Positions 26,977 through 35,418 are shown, numbered from the stretch's first letter. The stretch is DNA of 64,000 bases from Limnohabitans sp. (GCA_018882835.1 VERE01000002.1:59576-123575), one strand, 5' to 3'. Made by a program: numbers and translations. Notes: generated from the sequence alone by a model not told the origin.

Positions 26977-28239
26977 TCAAGCGCTCGCTTGCGACGTTAA
27001 CAGTTGGGTGATTTGGACTGTTTCCTGGGTCTGGCGAATCAGTTCGCTGACCATGTCTGCGGTCACCGCTGACAGTGTCCAGCCTAAGTGACCGTGGCCG
27101 GTGTTGTAGAAAACATTTTCCTGCTTGCCGCGGCCCACCCGGGGCATCATGTTCGGCATCATGGGGCGCAAGCCAGCCCAGGGGACCACTTGGCGTGTAC
27201 TGACGCCGGGGAAACAGGCATTGACCCAATCCACCAGCGGCTTGATGCGATCGGCGCGAATGTCTTTGTTGACGCCATTGAATTCGGCCGTGCCCGCCAC
27301 GCGAAAACGGTCTACCCCCAAGCGGCTGGTCACCAGCTTGGTTTCATCGTCCAGCAAACTCACCTGAGGCGCCGCTTGCTGGCTTTGTGCATCCAGCAAA
27401 TTCACGGTGATGGAATAGCCTTTGACCGGGTAGACATTGACACGGTCGCCCAACTGGCTCGCAAACTTTCTGCTGGCCACGCCGGCGCACACGACCAAGC
27501 CGTCAAAGTGATGCGCCTGCGCGATGCCATTCTGTTGGGTGGTCACGGTGGCGGCGTGGCCGTCCGAGGCCAGACCCACCACATCCTGCCCCATCAGAAG
27601 CTTCACACCCAAGCGCTCACAGGCCTTGGCCAGGCCAGTGGTGAAGCGGTGAATATCGCCGGTAGAGTCGCTCTCGGTGTAGTAGCCGCCATAGAACTTG
27701 CCCGTCAAGGTGGGCTCGATGGCTTGCATTTCCTGGGGCGTGACAGCACGGCGAGGCAAGCCGCCTTGGGCCAACAGTTGCGACACCTTGCCGGCATGCT
27801 CAAAACCTTTGGCATCCCGGTAGATGTGCAAGATACCTTGTTTTTTCAGATCGAATTCGATGCCTTCCTGATCGGCCCAGGCAAACAGGTGTTCACGCGC
27901 TTGAACGGCCAAGCGTGCGGTTTCTATGGTGTTTTGCTTGTATTGGGGAATGCTGGCAATGAACTCGGCAAACCACGACAACTTGTGCCAGCTGGGCTTG
28001 GGATTGACCAACAAGGGCGCATCGCTTTTCAGCATCCATTTCAGGCCTTTGACCAGGGTGGAGGGGTGGGTCCAGACCTCTGCGTTCGATGCCGACAGCT
28101 GGCCGCCGTTAGCAAACGAGGTTTCCATGGCGGCATAGCGCTGCTTTTCAAACAGCGTCACGGCAAAGCCTTTTTTGGCCAACGCATAAGCTGTTGTCAC
28201 ACCGGTGATGCCACCACCAATCACTGCCATCGATTTCAT
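26977..28239 (-). CDS. D-amino acid dehydrogenase-like FAD oxidoreductase (riboswitch-controlled)
   Basis: 420 residues, DadA/DAO family. The FAD-binding GxGxxG motif is MAVIGGGITGVTTAYAL; the ETSFANGGQLSASNAE segment and C-terminal GHGHLGWTLS are characteristic of DadA. It oxidises a D-amino acid or a small amino acid to the keto acid, passing electrons to the respiratory chain. Start at 28239 chosen because GGAG lies six bases upstream; the longer frame from 28251 starts inside that ribosome site. A tandem glycine riboswitch precedes it, implying control by glycine and suggesting glycine or a related amino acid as substrate (inference). Confidence 0.9.
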   Translation of the reverse strand: MKSMAVIGGGITGVTTAYALAKKGFAVTLFEKQRYAAMETSFANGGQLSASNAEVWTHPSTLVKGLKWMLKSDAPLLVNPKPSWHKLSWFAEFIASIPQYKQNTIETARLAVQAREHLFAWADQEGIEFDLKKQGILHIYRDAKGFEHAGKVSQLLAQGGLPRRAVTPQEMQAIEPTLTGKFYGGYYTESDSTGDIHRFTTGLAKACERLGVKLLMGQDVVGLASDGHAATVTTQQNGIAQAHHFDGLVVCAGVASRKFASQLGDRVNVYPVKGYSITVNLLDAQSQQAAPQVSLLDDETKLVTSRLGVDRFRVAGTAEFNGVNKDIRADRIKPLVDWVNACFPGVSTRQVVPWAGLRPMMPNMMPRVGRGKQENVFYNTGHGHLGWTLSAVTADMVSELIRQTQETVQITQLLTSQASA

Positions 28240-28292
28240 AATGCTCTCCAAACGTCATGTGGGTTCAGCGCCAAGCACATCGTGCGCTTGAC

Positions 28293-28479
28293 ACGCCCCC
28301 TCTGTTTGGAACCTGAGAGATTCGCTGGCGGGCCTGGGCCGAACAGCTTGCTCCTGCGGTGGGCCGGGTGACGAGCACCGACCACTCTTCAGAGTGTGTC
28401 CATCGATCGGTCCTTTGGCCTGAGAGTTTCCGGGGCGGTTGCTCCTTCGGCGCTGCCACAAGGCAGTCTCTCCCGATCG
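28293..28479 (-). promoter_or_regulatory. Tandem glycine riboswitch
   Basis: Read on the minus strand, two aptamers follow each other. Each has the glycine-aptamer core: GGAGCAA with AACTCTCAGGC in the first (28479-~28405) and GGAGCAAG with AATCTCTCAGGT in the second (~28404-28293), with GCCGAAGGAGC and AAAGGACCGAT in the first. It ends about 50 bases before the dadA start. No T-rich terminator separates it from the gene, so control may be at translation. It starts 17 bases beyond the stop of the upstream M20 gene. Confidence 0.92.
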
Positions 28480-28495
28480 ACGGTGGTGAAAAGGT

Positions 28496-29680
28496 TCAGG
28501 TGTGTGTCAGATAAGACCTCACCAGTTCAGACCAGAATGTCGCTGCAGGCGCGATCAGGTCATCATTGAAATCGTAGCTGGGGTTGTGGACCATGCATGC
28601 GCCAGGAGTGCCTGGCCCGCCATTGCCCACGAAAAAATAACAACCCGGCACTTTCTCCAGCATGAAGGCAAAGTCTTCGCTCGCCGAAATGGGCGCGCCC
28701 TGAGCTTGCACCTTGTCTTTGCCGAACAGTTGCGCTGCAACGTGGGTGGCAAATTCGGTTTCTTTCTGGGCATTCACCAGTACGGCGTAGCCTTCTTGCC
28801 AATCAACGCTGGCACGGACCTGGTAGCTTGTGGCTTGCAAATTCACCAATTCCAAAATCCGTTCTTTCAATAGGGTACGAACCTGCGGGCTCAAGGCCCT
28901 GACGCTCAGCTTCAAGACAGCCTCGTCAGGGATCACGTTGTGGGCATCGCCAGATTGAAAAGCCCCCACGGTAACGACGGCCGTTTCGAAGGGGTCGACA
29001 TTGCGCGCCACAATGGTTTGCAAGGCCATGACGATGGAAGCGCCAGCGACCACCGAATCGATGGCCCGGTGCGGCATGGCCCCATGGCCGCCCATGCCTT
29101 GCAAGCGGATGGTGACGTTATCGCTGGAGGCCATCGTGGGTCCCTGGCGAAACACAAATTGGCCTGCAGGTACACCGGGCATGTTGTGCAATGCAAAGAT
29201 GGCGTCACAGGGAAATTTTTCGAACAGGCCATCGGCCATCATGCGCACTGCGCCGCCTGCGCCCTCTTCTGCCGGCTGAAAAATCAGGTTCAGCGTGCCA
29301 TCAAACTCAACTTCTTCGGCAATCCACTTCGCGGCGGCAAGCAAGGTGGCCGTGTGGCCATCGTGGCCACAGGCATGCATCTTGTCTGGCCTTGTGCTTT
29401 TCCATTGCATCGTGCCCTGTTCGGCAATGGGCAAGGCGTCCATGTCTGCCCGAATGCCCATGGTCTTGGAACCCTGACCACGACGCAAGCGGCCCACCAC
29501 ACCAGTGCCGCCCAGGCCTGTGGTGACGTCATAGCCCCAGGCCTGGAGCTTGTGCGCGACCAGACTGGCCGTGCGATGCTCTTCAAAGGCCAATTCGGGA
29601 TGGGCATGCAGGTCCCGGCGAATTTGAATGAATTCACCGACCCTGTTCGCCAGCGATTGACCGAGGTAAGCTGCTTGCAT
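28496..29680 (-). CDS. M20-family amidohydrolase (hippurate hydrolase-like)
   Basis: 394-residue metallopeptidase/amidohydrolase of the HipO/AbgB group. Metal-site motifs: RRDLHAHPELAFEE, RADMDALPI, MHACGHDGHTA, and PAEEGAGGA. The dimerisation domain (~180-290) starts after MGGHGAMPHRAIDSV, and the C-terminus has ISASEDFAFMLE. It removes an acyl group from an amino acid such as hippurate; exact substrate unknown. GGGAG precedes ATG. Twelve bases separate it from the upstream Bug gene, so the two form an operon divergent from a LysR regulator. Confidence 0.92.
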   Translation of the reverse strand: MQAAYLGQSLANRVGEFIQIRRDLHAHPELAFEEHRTASLVAHKLQAWGYDVTTGLGGTGVVGRLRRGQGSKTMGIRADMDALPIAEQGTMQWKSTRPDKMHACGHDGHTATLLAAAKWIAEEVEFDGTLNLIFQPAEEGAGGAVRMMADGLFEKFPCDAIFALHNMPGVPAGQFVFRQGPTMASSDNVTIRLQGMGGHGAMPHRAIDSVVAGASIVMALQTIVARNVDPFETAVVTVGAFQSGDAHNVIPDEAVLKLSVRALSPQVRTLLKERILELVNLQATSYQVRASVDWQEGYAVLVNAQKETEFATHVAAQLFGKDKVQAQGAPISASEDFAFMLEKVPGCYFFVGNGGPGTPGACMVHNPSYDFNDDLIAPAATFWSELVRSYLTHT

Positions 29681-29692
29681 GTCGCGCTCCCC

Positions 29693-30679
29693 TTACTGGG
29701 GTTGCAAATTCATGGCTTTGGCGATCGCGCGATAACGTGATGTGTTGTCGACATACACCTTGCTCATGGTGGCCAGCGGTTGTGGGCGGGGAACCTGCAT
29801 GGCTTGCGCTTCCAAGGCGGCGCGAATGGCAGGATCGTTGGCGACTTCACTCAAAGCCTTGTGCAGCACTTGCACCACGGCTTCGGGCGTGTCCTTGTGC
29901 ACAAAGAAGCCGGCCCACATGTCGAACACAAAGCCTTTGAGCGCTTTGGTGTCGTTCAAAGGTGTGGCGCCTTTGAAATTGTCCTGACGCTCGGCGGAGA
30001 GAACGGCGGGCGCCTTGAGCTTGCCCTCCTCCACCATCTGCACATAACTCTTGCCATAGACCGTCATCATGATGTCAACCTGACCCGCCATCAGGTCTTG
30101 AATCGCCGGTGCGCCGCCTTTGTAGGGCACGTGCGTCATTTCGATGCCCGTCAAACCCGAGAGATGCTCGCCCAGAAGGTGGTACATCGATCCCGGGCCC
30201 ACGCTGGCGTAGGTCACAGGCTTGCGGTCGGCCGCGGCTTTTTTGGCATAGGCCAAAAATTGATCTGCGTTGGCCACAGGAAAGTCTTTGCGCGCCAGCA
30301 TCACCAGAGGGTTGACCGTGATCATTTGAACGAGACGGAAGTCTTCACTCTTGTATTTGATGGCCGCATTGGACAAGGGCGCCAGGATCAATTCGTTGGG
30401 CGATCCTTGGAAAATGGTGTAGCCGTCGGCCGGGCTGGCCAGAACTTTTTGGGCAGCAATGCCGCCGCTGGCACCGCCCAGGTTTTCCACGATCACCGGC
30501 TGGCCCAAATGCTTGGCAAGGGTGGTGTTCAGGGTGCGCGCAATCACATCGGACACTCCGCCCGCGGGGTAGGGCACCATCAGGGTGACTGGCTTGCTGG
30601 GAAAGGTTTGCGCCAGCGTGGCACCAGCCAGCAGCAACCCGGACAAAACGCAGAAAAACGATTTCAATGCTGATTTCAT
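29693..30679 (-). CDS. Bug-family solute-binding protein, operon with M20 hydrolase
   Basis: 328 residues with a cleavable signal (FFCVLSGLLLAGATLAQ). Signatures PVTLMVPYPAGGVSDVIAR, VIVENLGGASGGIA, VTYASVGPGSMYHLLG and HVPYKGGAPAIQDLMAG. AGGAG is six bases before the ATG. It is co-transcribed with the downstream M20 amidohydrolase, so its ligand is probably that enzyme's substrate or product, such as an N-acylated amino acid (inference). No TctA/TctB membrane pair is adjacent. Confidence 0.92.
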   Translation of the reverse strand: MKSALKSFFCVLSGLLLAGATLAQTFPSKPVTLMVPYPAGGVSDVIARTLNTTLAKHLGQPVIVENLGGASGGIAAQKVLASPADGYTIFQGSPNELILAPLSNAAIKYKSEDFRLVQMITVNPLVMLARKDFPVANADQFLAYAKKAAADRKPVTYASVGPGSMYHLLGEHLSGLTGIEMTHVPYKGGAPAIQDLMAGQVDIMMTVYGKSYVQMVEEGKLKAPAVLSAERQDNFKGATPLNDTKALKGFVFDMWAGFFVHKDTPEAVVQVLHKALSEVANDPAIRAALEAQAMQVPRPQPLATMSKVYVDNTSRYRAIAKAMNLQPQ

Positions 30680-30746
30680 AGGAAACTCCTGGTTCTGAAA
30701 CGCTCAAGGACAAACGGATGGTAGGAGTCCCGATGAATGACGTCCA

Positions 30747-30784
30747 ATGCATTTTAAATTTATATATGATGATATAAAATGCAT
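30747..30784. promoter_or_regulatory. Palindromic operator between LysR gene and its target operon
   Basis: ATGCATTTTA (30747-30756) and TAAAATGCAT (30775-30784) are perfect 10-base inverted arms around an 18-base AT-rich spacer. The site sits nine bases before the LysR start and 68 bases before the divergent Bug start, a classical position for LysR autoregulation and target control. Confidence 0.6.
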
Positions 30785-30792
30785 GGATCATC

Positions 30793-31677
30793 ATGACGCT
30801 GACCCAACTCCGCCACTTCATCGGTCTCGCCAAGGCCGGCTCTTTTGTCAAGGCCTCCTCTCAGCTTTTCATGACGCAGCCTGCGCTGAGCCGCAGCATC
30901 AAAGCGCTGGAGGAGGAGCTGGGGCAGTTGCTGTTCGACCGTATTGGTAAAAAAATTGAGCTCACGGCCTTTGGCCGTGTGGTGCTGCAGCGCAGCCAAG
31001 TCTTGATAGAGGAAGCTGCCCAGCTGAAAAATTCAGGAAAAGTGCTGGGCTCAGAGGATGTTGGCCATGTCCGATTGGGGTTGAGTTCGGGGCCTGGGGC
31101 CATGCTGACCGCGCCCCTCATGATGCATTTCGCCAAGCATTTTCCCAACTTTCATGTCGACATTGTGCGCGCCAACACCAGCGCCTTGACACACATGCTG
31201 CGCGACCGATCGGTGGATGCCTTGATTGTGGACATCCGCTCGCTGCGCCCCTCGCCAGAATTGAGCGTCACCCAGATCGCAGAAATGCCAGGTGCGTTCA
31301 TGTGCAGAAAACGCCATCCCTTGGCAACATTACCCAAGGTCAGTTTCGCGGATCTATGTCGTTACCCCGTGGCCTCTACCCCCCTGAGCGACGAATTGGC
31401 TCGCATCCTGACCGAGCGTTACGGGGAGAAAGCCCACCCCGACGTGCTGGTCCGCTACAGCAGCGATGAAATCTCTCATTTGGTGCAAGTAGCCGAGCAA
31501 AGTGACACGCTTTTGCTGGCCATCCGGGCCTGCGCGCCAAACCTGGTGGAATTAAAGATACATCCTCCGCTCAAAGCCAATGCCCGGTTTGGCTTGGTGA
31601 CCCTGTCCCAAAAAGCCGAAGCTTTGTATTTGCCGGAAATTCGAAAGCTCATGGCAGCGGTGTTTCCATCGGCTTGA
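30793..31677 (+). CDS. LysR-family transcriptional regulator
   Basis: 294 residues. N-terminal winged helix (residues 1-60: LTQLRHFIGLAKAGSFVKAS.. QPALSRSIKALEEELG) typical of LysR proteins, then an inducer-binding domain (~90-290). It is divergently arranged to the Bug/M20 operon and very probably activates it in response to a small organic compound. ATG 30793; a nearby ATG at 30783 is out of frame. The palindrome at 30747-30784 is its likely binding site. Confidence 0.93.
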   Translation: MTLTQLRHFIGLAKAGSFVKASSQLFMTQPALSRSIKALEEELGQLLFDRIGKKIELTAFGRVVLQRSQVLIEEAAQLKNSGKVLGSEDVGHVRLGLSSGPGAMLTAPLMMHFAKHFPNFHVDIVRANTSALTHMLRDRSVDALIVDIRSLRPSPELSVTQIAEMPGAFMCRKRHPLATLPKVSFADLCRYPVASTPLSDELARILTERYGEKAHPDVLVRYSSDEISHLVQVAEQSDTLLLAIRACAPNLVELKIHPPLKANARFGLVTLSQKAEALYLPEIRKLMAAVFPSA

Positions 31678-31753
31678 CACTCAGGTGGCTGGCTGTCTGC
31701 GAGGCAACAACCCCTTATGCCCAAAGGTTGGGCCGAATTTTTAGAATAAGTTG

Positions 31754-32287
31754 ATGCATCTGATCGTGAACGCATTGGGTTTTCAAGCAGGCTGGTGGGC
31801 CTGCGTGCTTGGCGTTGTGCACGGGTATGAAACAGCGGGACTGCTGTTTTGCGGATTGCTGGTGTTGGCCCACCTGTTTTGGGTAGGCCCTGCGCGTCAA
31901 GAGATGCAACTGGCGCTTGTAGCCCTGTTGCTTGGCATTGCCATCGACACCTTGTTGCAATTTTTTGAGGTGATTCATTTTGAAGGTCGCGCATGGGGCG
32001 TGCTCAGCCCATTTTGGCTTTGGATGCTCTGGATTTTGTTCGCTTTGACATTGAATTCATCGCTTGCGTTTTTAAAACGTCTGCCGTTGCGGGTCGCTGC
32101 TGCGGCAGGCCTGGTGTTTGGACCACTCTCTTATCTGGCCGGCGCAGCATTGGGTGCGGCGTTGTTGCATCGCTCCTTTTTTGAGCTTTCCATCTTGGCC
32201 TTGGCCTGGACGCTGGCCCTTCCCGTCCTGGTCTGGACGGCACAGAAAATTTCCACTGACACAAAGGTTGTCCATGATGAACCGTAG
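31754..32287 (+). CDS. DUF2878 family membrane protein
   Basis: 177-residue integral membrane protein with about five or six hydrophobic segments. The sequence NALGFQAGWWACVLG and AWGVLSPFWLWMLWILFALTL is typical of DUF2878. ATG 31754 is preferred over the TTG at 31751. The end overlaps the DUF3833 start by 14 bases. In other proteobacteria DUF2878 and DUF3833 occur with cyclopropane/furan fatty-acid and photolyase genes in light or singlet-oxygen response clusters (from memory), matching the photolyase 1.5 kb downstream. Confidence 0.8.
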   Translation: MHLIVNALGFQAGWWACVLGVVHGYETAGLLFCGLLVLAHLFWVGPARQEMQLALVALLLGIAIDTLLQFFEVIHFEGRAWGVLSPFWLWMLWILFALTLNSSLAFLKRLPLRVAAAAGLVFGPLSYLAGAALGAALLHRSFFELSILALAWTLALPVLVWTAQKISTDTKVVHDEP

Positions 32288-32819
32288 ACTTCTTCTCCTC
32301 AGCAGTCTCGCTGGCACAGCGGGCATTTCCAGCCTGAGCGGTTGTGCCAGCCCCAGCATTGAAGATTTCGCCAACCAGAAGCCTGCGCTCGACTTGTCGT
32401 CGTACTTCAATGGCACGGTCGACGCTTGGGGAATCTTCACCGACCGCAACGGCAAGGTCGTCAAGCGCTTCACCGTGGAAATGAATTGTCAATGGCAGGA
32501 TGGCAAAGGCGTGCTGGACGAAGACTTTGTCTACTCGGATGGCACCAAGGAAAAACGCATTTGGAAATTGACGCATGAAGGCAACGGCGCTTACACAGGC
32601 ACAGCAGGTGATGTGGTGGGCATTGCACGTGGTCAAACCCAAGGCAATGCCTTCAACTGGCGTTACACCTTGGCCCTGCCTGTTGACGGCACCATCCTGC
32701 ATGTCGACATGGATGACTGGATGTACCTCATGAACGACCGCGTGATGCTGAACAAAGCCCGCATGAGCAAATGGGGAATTCACCTCGGCGACGTCACCCT
32801 GTCCTTTACGAGGCGTTGA
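32274..32819 (+). CDS. DUF3833 lipoprotein
   Basis: 181 residues with a lipoprotein signal (LLLLSSLAGTAGISSLSGC). The rest, from EDFANQKPALDLSSYFNG through VEMNCQW and LDEDFVYSDG to GDVTLSFTRR, is the DUF3833 pattern, a beta-rich domain of unknown function. The start is the first of two adjacent ATG codons at 32274, inside the DUF2878 gene, so translation is coupled; the frame also stays open upstream but without biological sense. Element 3 begins 15 bases after the stop. Confidence 0.85.
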   Translation: MMNRRLLLLSSLAGTAGISSLSGCASPSIEDFANQKPALDLSSYFNGTVDAWGIFTDRNGKVVKRFTVEMNCQWQDGKGVLDEDFVYSDGTKEKRIWKLTHEGNGAYTGTAGDVVGIARGQTQGNAFNWRYTLALPVDGTILHVDMDDWMYLMNDRVMLNKARMSKWGIHLGDVTLSFTRR

Positions 32820-32834
32820 AGGGGGATGGGGGAT

Positions 32835-32937
32835 GGGGTCAGGTCTTGAGTTTTGCCTATTTTCTGTGGATAACTTATGCGCTGACTGACAGTTGAAGTT
32901 ATCCACAGAAAATAGGCAAAACTCAAGACCTGACCCC
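32835..32937. repeat. Palindromic DnaA-box element 3 (A type)
   Basis: Perfect 41-base arms (32835-32875 and 32897-32937), 21-base loop. The left arm has GCCTATTTTC and the right arm the matching GAAAATAGGC, a compensated change relative to T-type copies. DnaA boxes 32865-32873 and 32899-32907. It follows the DUF3833 stop by 15 bases and precedes the Cho-like gene. Confidence 0.97.
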
Positions 32938-32952
32938 CTGTCGATCCGTCGC

Positions 32953-33756
32953 ATGGATGTCCAACAACTGAACCATCTCCCCCGCAGTGCTGGGGTTTAC
33001 CTCTTTTGGGGCGAGAGCCAACTGCCGCTGTACATCGGTAAAAGTATCGATATCCGGGCACGGGTTTTATCTCACCTTCGTACACCGGACGAAGCCAGGA
33101 TGGTGGCGCAGACGCGGCGTATTGACTTCATTCAGACGGCGGGCGAAATAGGTGCCTTGCTGCTGGAAGCACAGTTGATCAAGACACACCAACCCCTGTT
33201 CAACATTCGCTTGCGGCGTCTGAGAAATACCAACACTATTCGTTTGAGCCGCAACGGTCTGGGTGTCATACCGGAAATCGTCAGCAGCAAGGACACAGCC
33301 ATCGGGCAAGCCGACGGACTCTACGGCTTATTCAGCTCGCAACGTGCCGCACAGGAAAAGCTGCGGGAACTGGCGCGAGACCACGGGCTGTGCCATGCGC
33401 TGTTAGGCCTGGAAAAACTGAACAAGCGCGGATGCTTTGGACTGCAAGTCAAAGCATGCCTTGGCGCCTGTGTTGGACTAGAAGATCGTGCGACGCATGA
33501 CCAACGGCTGCTTAAGGCACTATTGGAGATGAAAATTCATTCATGGCCCTACTCTGGTGCCATTGACATCGTAGAGACCAACGGCGAATGGACTGAGAAA
33601 CATCGTATCCATCACTGGCGCTATTTGGGCACCTCGAACTCGCAAAATCACGCCACACGAAGCTACTCTGAGACGGCCTTTGACATGGACACTTACAAAA
33701 TTCTCGTCAAACCGATCATGCTGGGCTCAGCACAGATCGTTGGGGTCAGGTCTTGA
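32953..33756 (+). CDS. Cho-like GIY-YIG endonuclease (UvrC homologue)
   Basis: 267 residues. The N-terminal GIY-YIG domain has GVYLFWGESQLPLYIGKS (GVY 14-16, YIG 27-29), IRARVLSHLR and the metal-binding Glu72 in LLLEAQLIKTHQP. The rest follows E. coli Cho rather than UvrC: no UVR or HhH domains. Cho makes the 3' incision next to bulky DNA lesions in nucleotide excision repair. The gene is bracketed by elements 3 and 4; its stop TGA lies inside element 4, so the element supplies the last codons (GVRS). Start at ATG 32953, although the frame is open upstream into element 3. No ribosome site is evident. Confidence 0.87.
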   Translation: MDVQQLNHLPRSAGVYLFWGESQLPLYIGKSIDIRARVLSHLRTPDEARMVAQTRRIDFIQTAGEIGALLLEAQLIKTHQPLFNIRLRRLRNTNTIRLSRNGLGVIPEIVSSKDTAIGQADGLYGLFSSQRAAQEKLRELARDHGLCHALLGLEKLNKRGCFGLQVKACLGACVGLEDRATHDQRLLKALLEMKIHSWPYSGAIDIVETNGEWTEKHRIHHWRYLGTSNSQNHATRSYSETAFDMDTYKILVKPIMLGSAQIVGVRS

Positions 33757-33845
33757 GTTTTGCCTATTTTCTGTGGATAACTACGATTCACCCAAACCCA
33801 ATGTAGTTATCCACAGAAAATAGGCAAAACTCAAGACCTGACCCC
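33742..33845. repeat. Palindromic DnaA-box element 4 (A type)
   Basis: Perfect arms 33742-33782 and 33805-33845, 22-base loop. Same compensated A/T subtype as element 3. DnaA boxes 33772-33780 and 33807-33815. It overlaps the last 15 bases of the Cho-like gene and ends exactly one base before the photolyase ATG. Confidence 0.97.
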
Positions 33846-35381
33846 ATGAAAAACCCGACAAGACATTTGGTGTTGATCCTTGGAGATCAGCTGGACGACG
33901 CGTCCTCGGCATTGACAGGTTTCGATGTCGAAAGGGATGCCCTCTGGATGGCAGAGGTAGTAGAGGAATCAACACACGTCATCTCCTCCAAACAGCGAAC
34001 AACGGTTTTCTTGAGTGCCATGCGTCACTTCGCAGCGCACATGAGCGATCAAGGCCGGCGCGTCATCTACAGCGAATTAGATGCCGAGGACAACAGTGGG
34101 ACACTGGCGGGTGAGCTGACAAAGGCCATCCAACTTCACCGCCCCGAAAAACTCGTGATGACGGCGCCCGGCGAATGGCGGGTTTTGCAAGATTTAAGGC
34201 GGGTGGCCCGCGAACACCAAATCACCCTGGACATTCGCGATGACACCCACTTCTTCAGCACAGTGCGCGATTTCGCGCAGCATGCGGAAGGACGCAAGCA
34301 GTTGCGACTCGAATTTTTTTACCGCGAGCTGCGTCAGAGAACCGGGATCTTGATGGAAGGCAAGCAACCCCTCGGCGGCCAATGGAACTTCGATGCCGAG
34401 AACCGCGCCAGCTTTGGCAAAAAAGGGCCGCCAGCGTTACCCAAGCCCAGCCGTTTTGAGCCGGATGACATCACGCAAAAAGTCATGCATCTGGTGAACC
34501 GCAAAATGGCAGATCACCCTGGCAGCGTCGCCGAATTTGGCTGGCCCGTCACTCGCGCACAAGCCCTGCAAGCGCTGTCTGAATTCATTGCCCACAGACT
34601 GCCCAGCTTTGGCCTGTACCAAGATGCCATGTGGGAGGGTGAAGTCTGGCTGTACCACTCCCATCTGTCCAGCGCCTTGAATCTGAAACTACTGAATCCG
34701 CGCGAAGTCGTTGCGGCAGCCACAGAAGCATTGCACCAAGGCCATGCCCCACTGCCTGCTGTTGAAGGATTCATCCGACAAATCTTGGGCTGGCGTGAGT
34801 ATGTTCGCGGCATTTACTGGACTCACATGCCCGACTACGTCGAGCTGAACCAAATGCAAGCCAGCGAAGCCTTGCCTGGGTTTTTCTGGACAGGTCATAC
34901 AGAGATGGCCTGCCTACGCGATGCCATCCATCAAACGCTGACCCACGGCTACGCTCACCACATTCAGCGCCTGATGGTCACGGGGCTCTATGCGCTGCTT
35001 TTGGGCGTCAAGCCCCAGGAAGTGCATGCTTGGTACCTTGGCGTGTATGTCGATGCCGTCGAATGGGTGGAACTTCCCAACACGCTTGGCATGAGCCAGT
35101 TCGCCGACGGTGGCTTGATGGCCAGCAAGCCCTATGTGGCAAGTGGAAAATACATCGACCGCATGAGCAACCACTGCAAAGGCTGCAGATATGACCCAGC
35201 GCAGGCGACCGGAGACAAGGCCTGCCCCATTACCACCTTGTATTGGGACTACCTGATTCGGCACGCAGATACCCTTGCGAAAAATCCCCGCATGACCATG
35301 CAGTTGAAAAATCTGTCGCGGCTTTCGCAGGACAGCCGCCGGGCCATCACGGAGCAGGCCCAGCTGCACCGACAGCCCTAA
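33846..35381 (+). CDS. Iron-sulphur photolyase / cryptochrome-like protein (PhrB/CryB type)
   Basis: 511 residues. The N-terminal antenna domain (LVLILGDQLDD..) and C-terminal FAD domain (~215-480) match the FeS-BCP group. Four cysteines, C356 (MACLRD), C444, C447 (HCKGC) and C460 (KACPITTLYWDYL), have the same spacing as the [4Fe-4S] ligands of Agrobacterium PhrB. Such enzymes repair (6-4) photoproducts or act as light receptors. The ATG directly abuts element 4, leaving no ribosome site from native sequence. Its neighbours DUF2878, DUF3833 and Cho fit a light-damage response. Confidence 0.93.
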   Translation: MKNPTRHLVLILGDQLDDASSALTGFDVERDALWMAEVVEESTHVISSKQRTTVFLSAMRHFAAHMSDQGRRVIYSELDAEDNSGTLAGELTKAIQLHRPEKLVMTAPGEWRVLQDLRRVAREHQITLDIRDDTHFFSTVRDFAQHAEGRKQLRLEFFYRELRQRTGILMEGKQPLGGQWNFDAENRASFGKKGPPALPKPSRFEPDDITQKVMHLVNRKMADHPGSVAEFGWPVTRAQALQALSEFIAHRLPSFGLYQDAMWEGEVWLYHSHLSSALNLKLLNPREVVAAATEALHQGHAPLPAVEGFIRQILGWREYVRGIYWTHMPDYVELNQMQASEALPGFFWTGHTEMACLRDAIHQTLTHGYAHHIQRLMVTGLYALLLGVKPQEVHAWYLGVYVDAVEWVELPNTLGMSQFADGGLMASKPYVASGKYIDRMSNHCKGCRYDPAQATGDKACPITTLYWDYLIRHADTLAKNPRMTMQLKNLSRLSQDSRRAITEQAQLHRQP

Positions 35382-35418
35382 AGCCCTTTCGTTCATTCAA
35401 CTTCCGATTTCAGTTAGC

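Noticed and set aside
32893..32952. Upstream extension of the Cho-like protein through element 3
   Set aside because: The extra residues (KLSTENRQNSRPDP) come from the repeat arm and recur wherever an arm is read in that frame; the homologous part begins at ATG 32953.
22763..33845. Integron attC sites as explanation of the bracketing palindromes
   Set aside because: attC sites end in RYYYAAC/GTTRRRY and have imperfect stems with unpaired bases; these elements have perfect arms ending GGGGTCAGG and no integrase gene is in the window.
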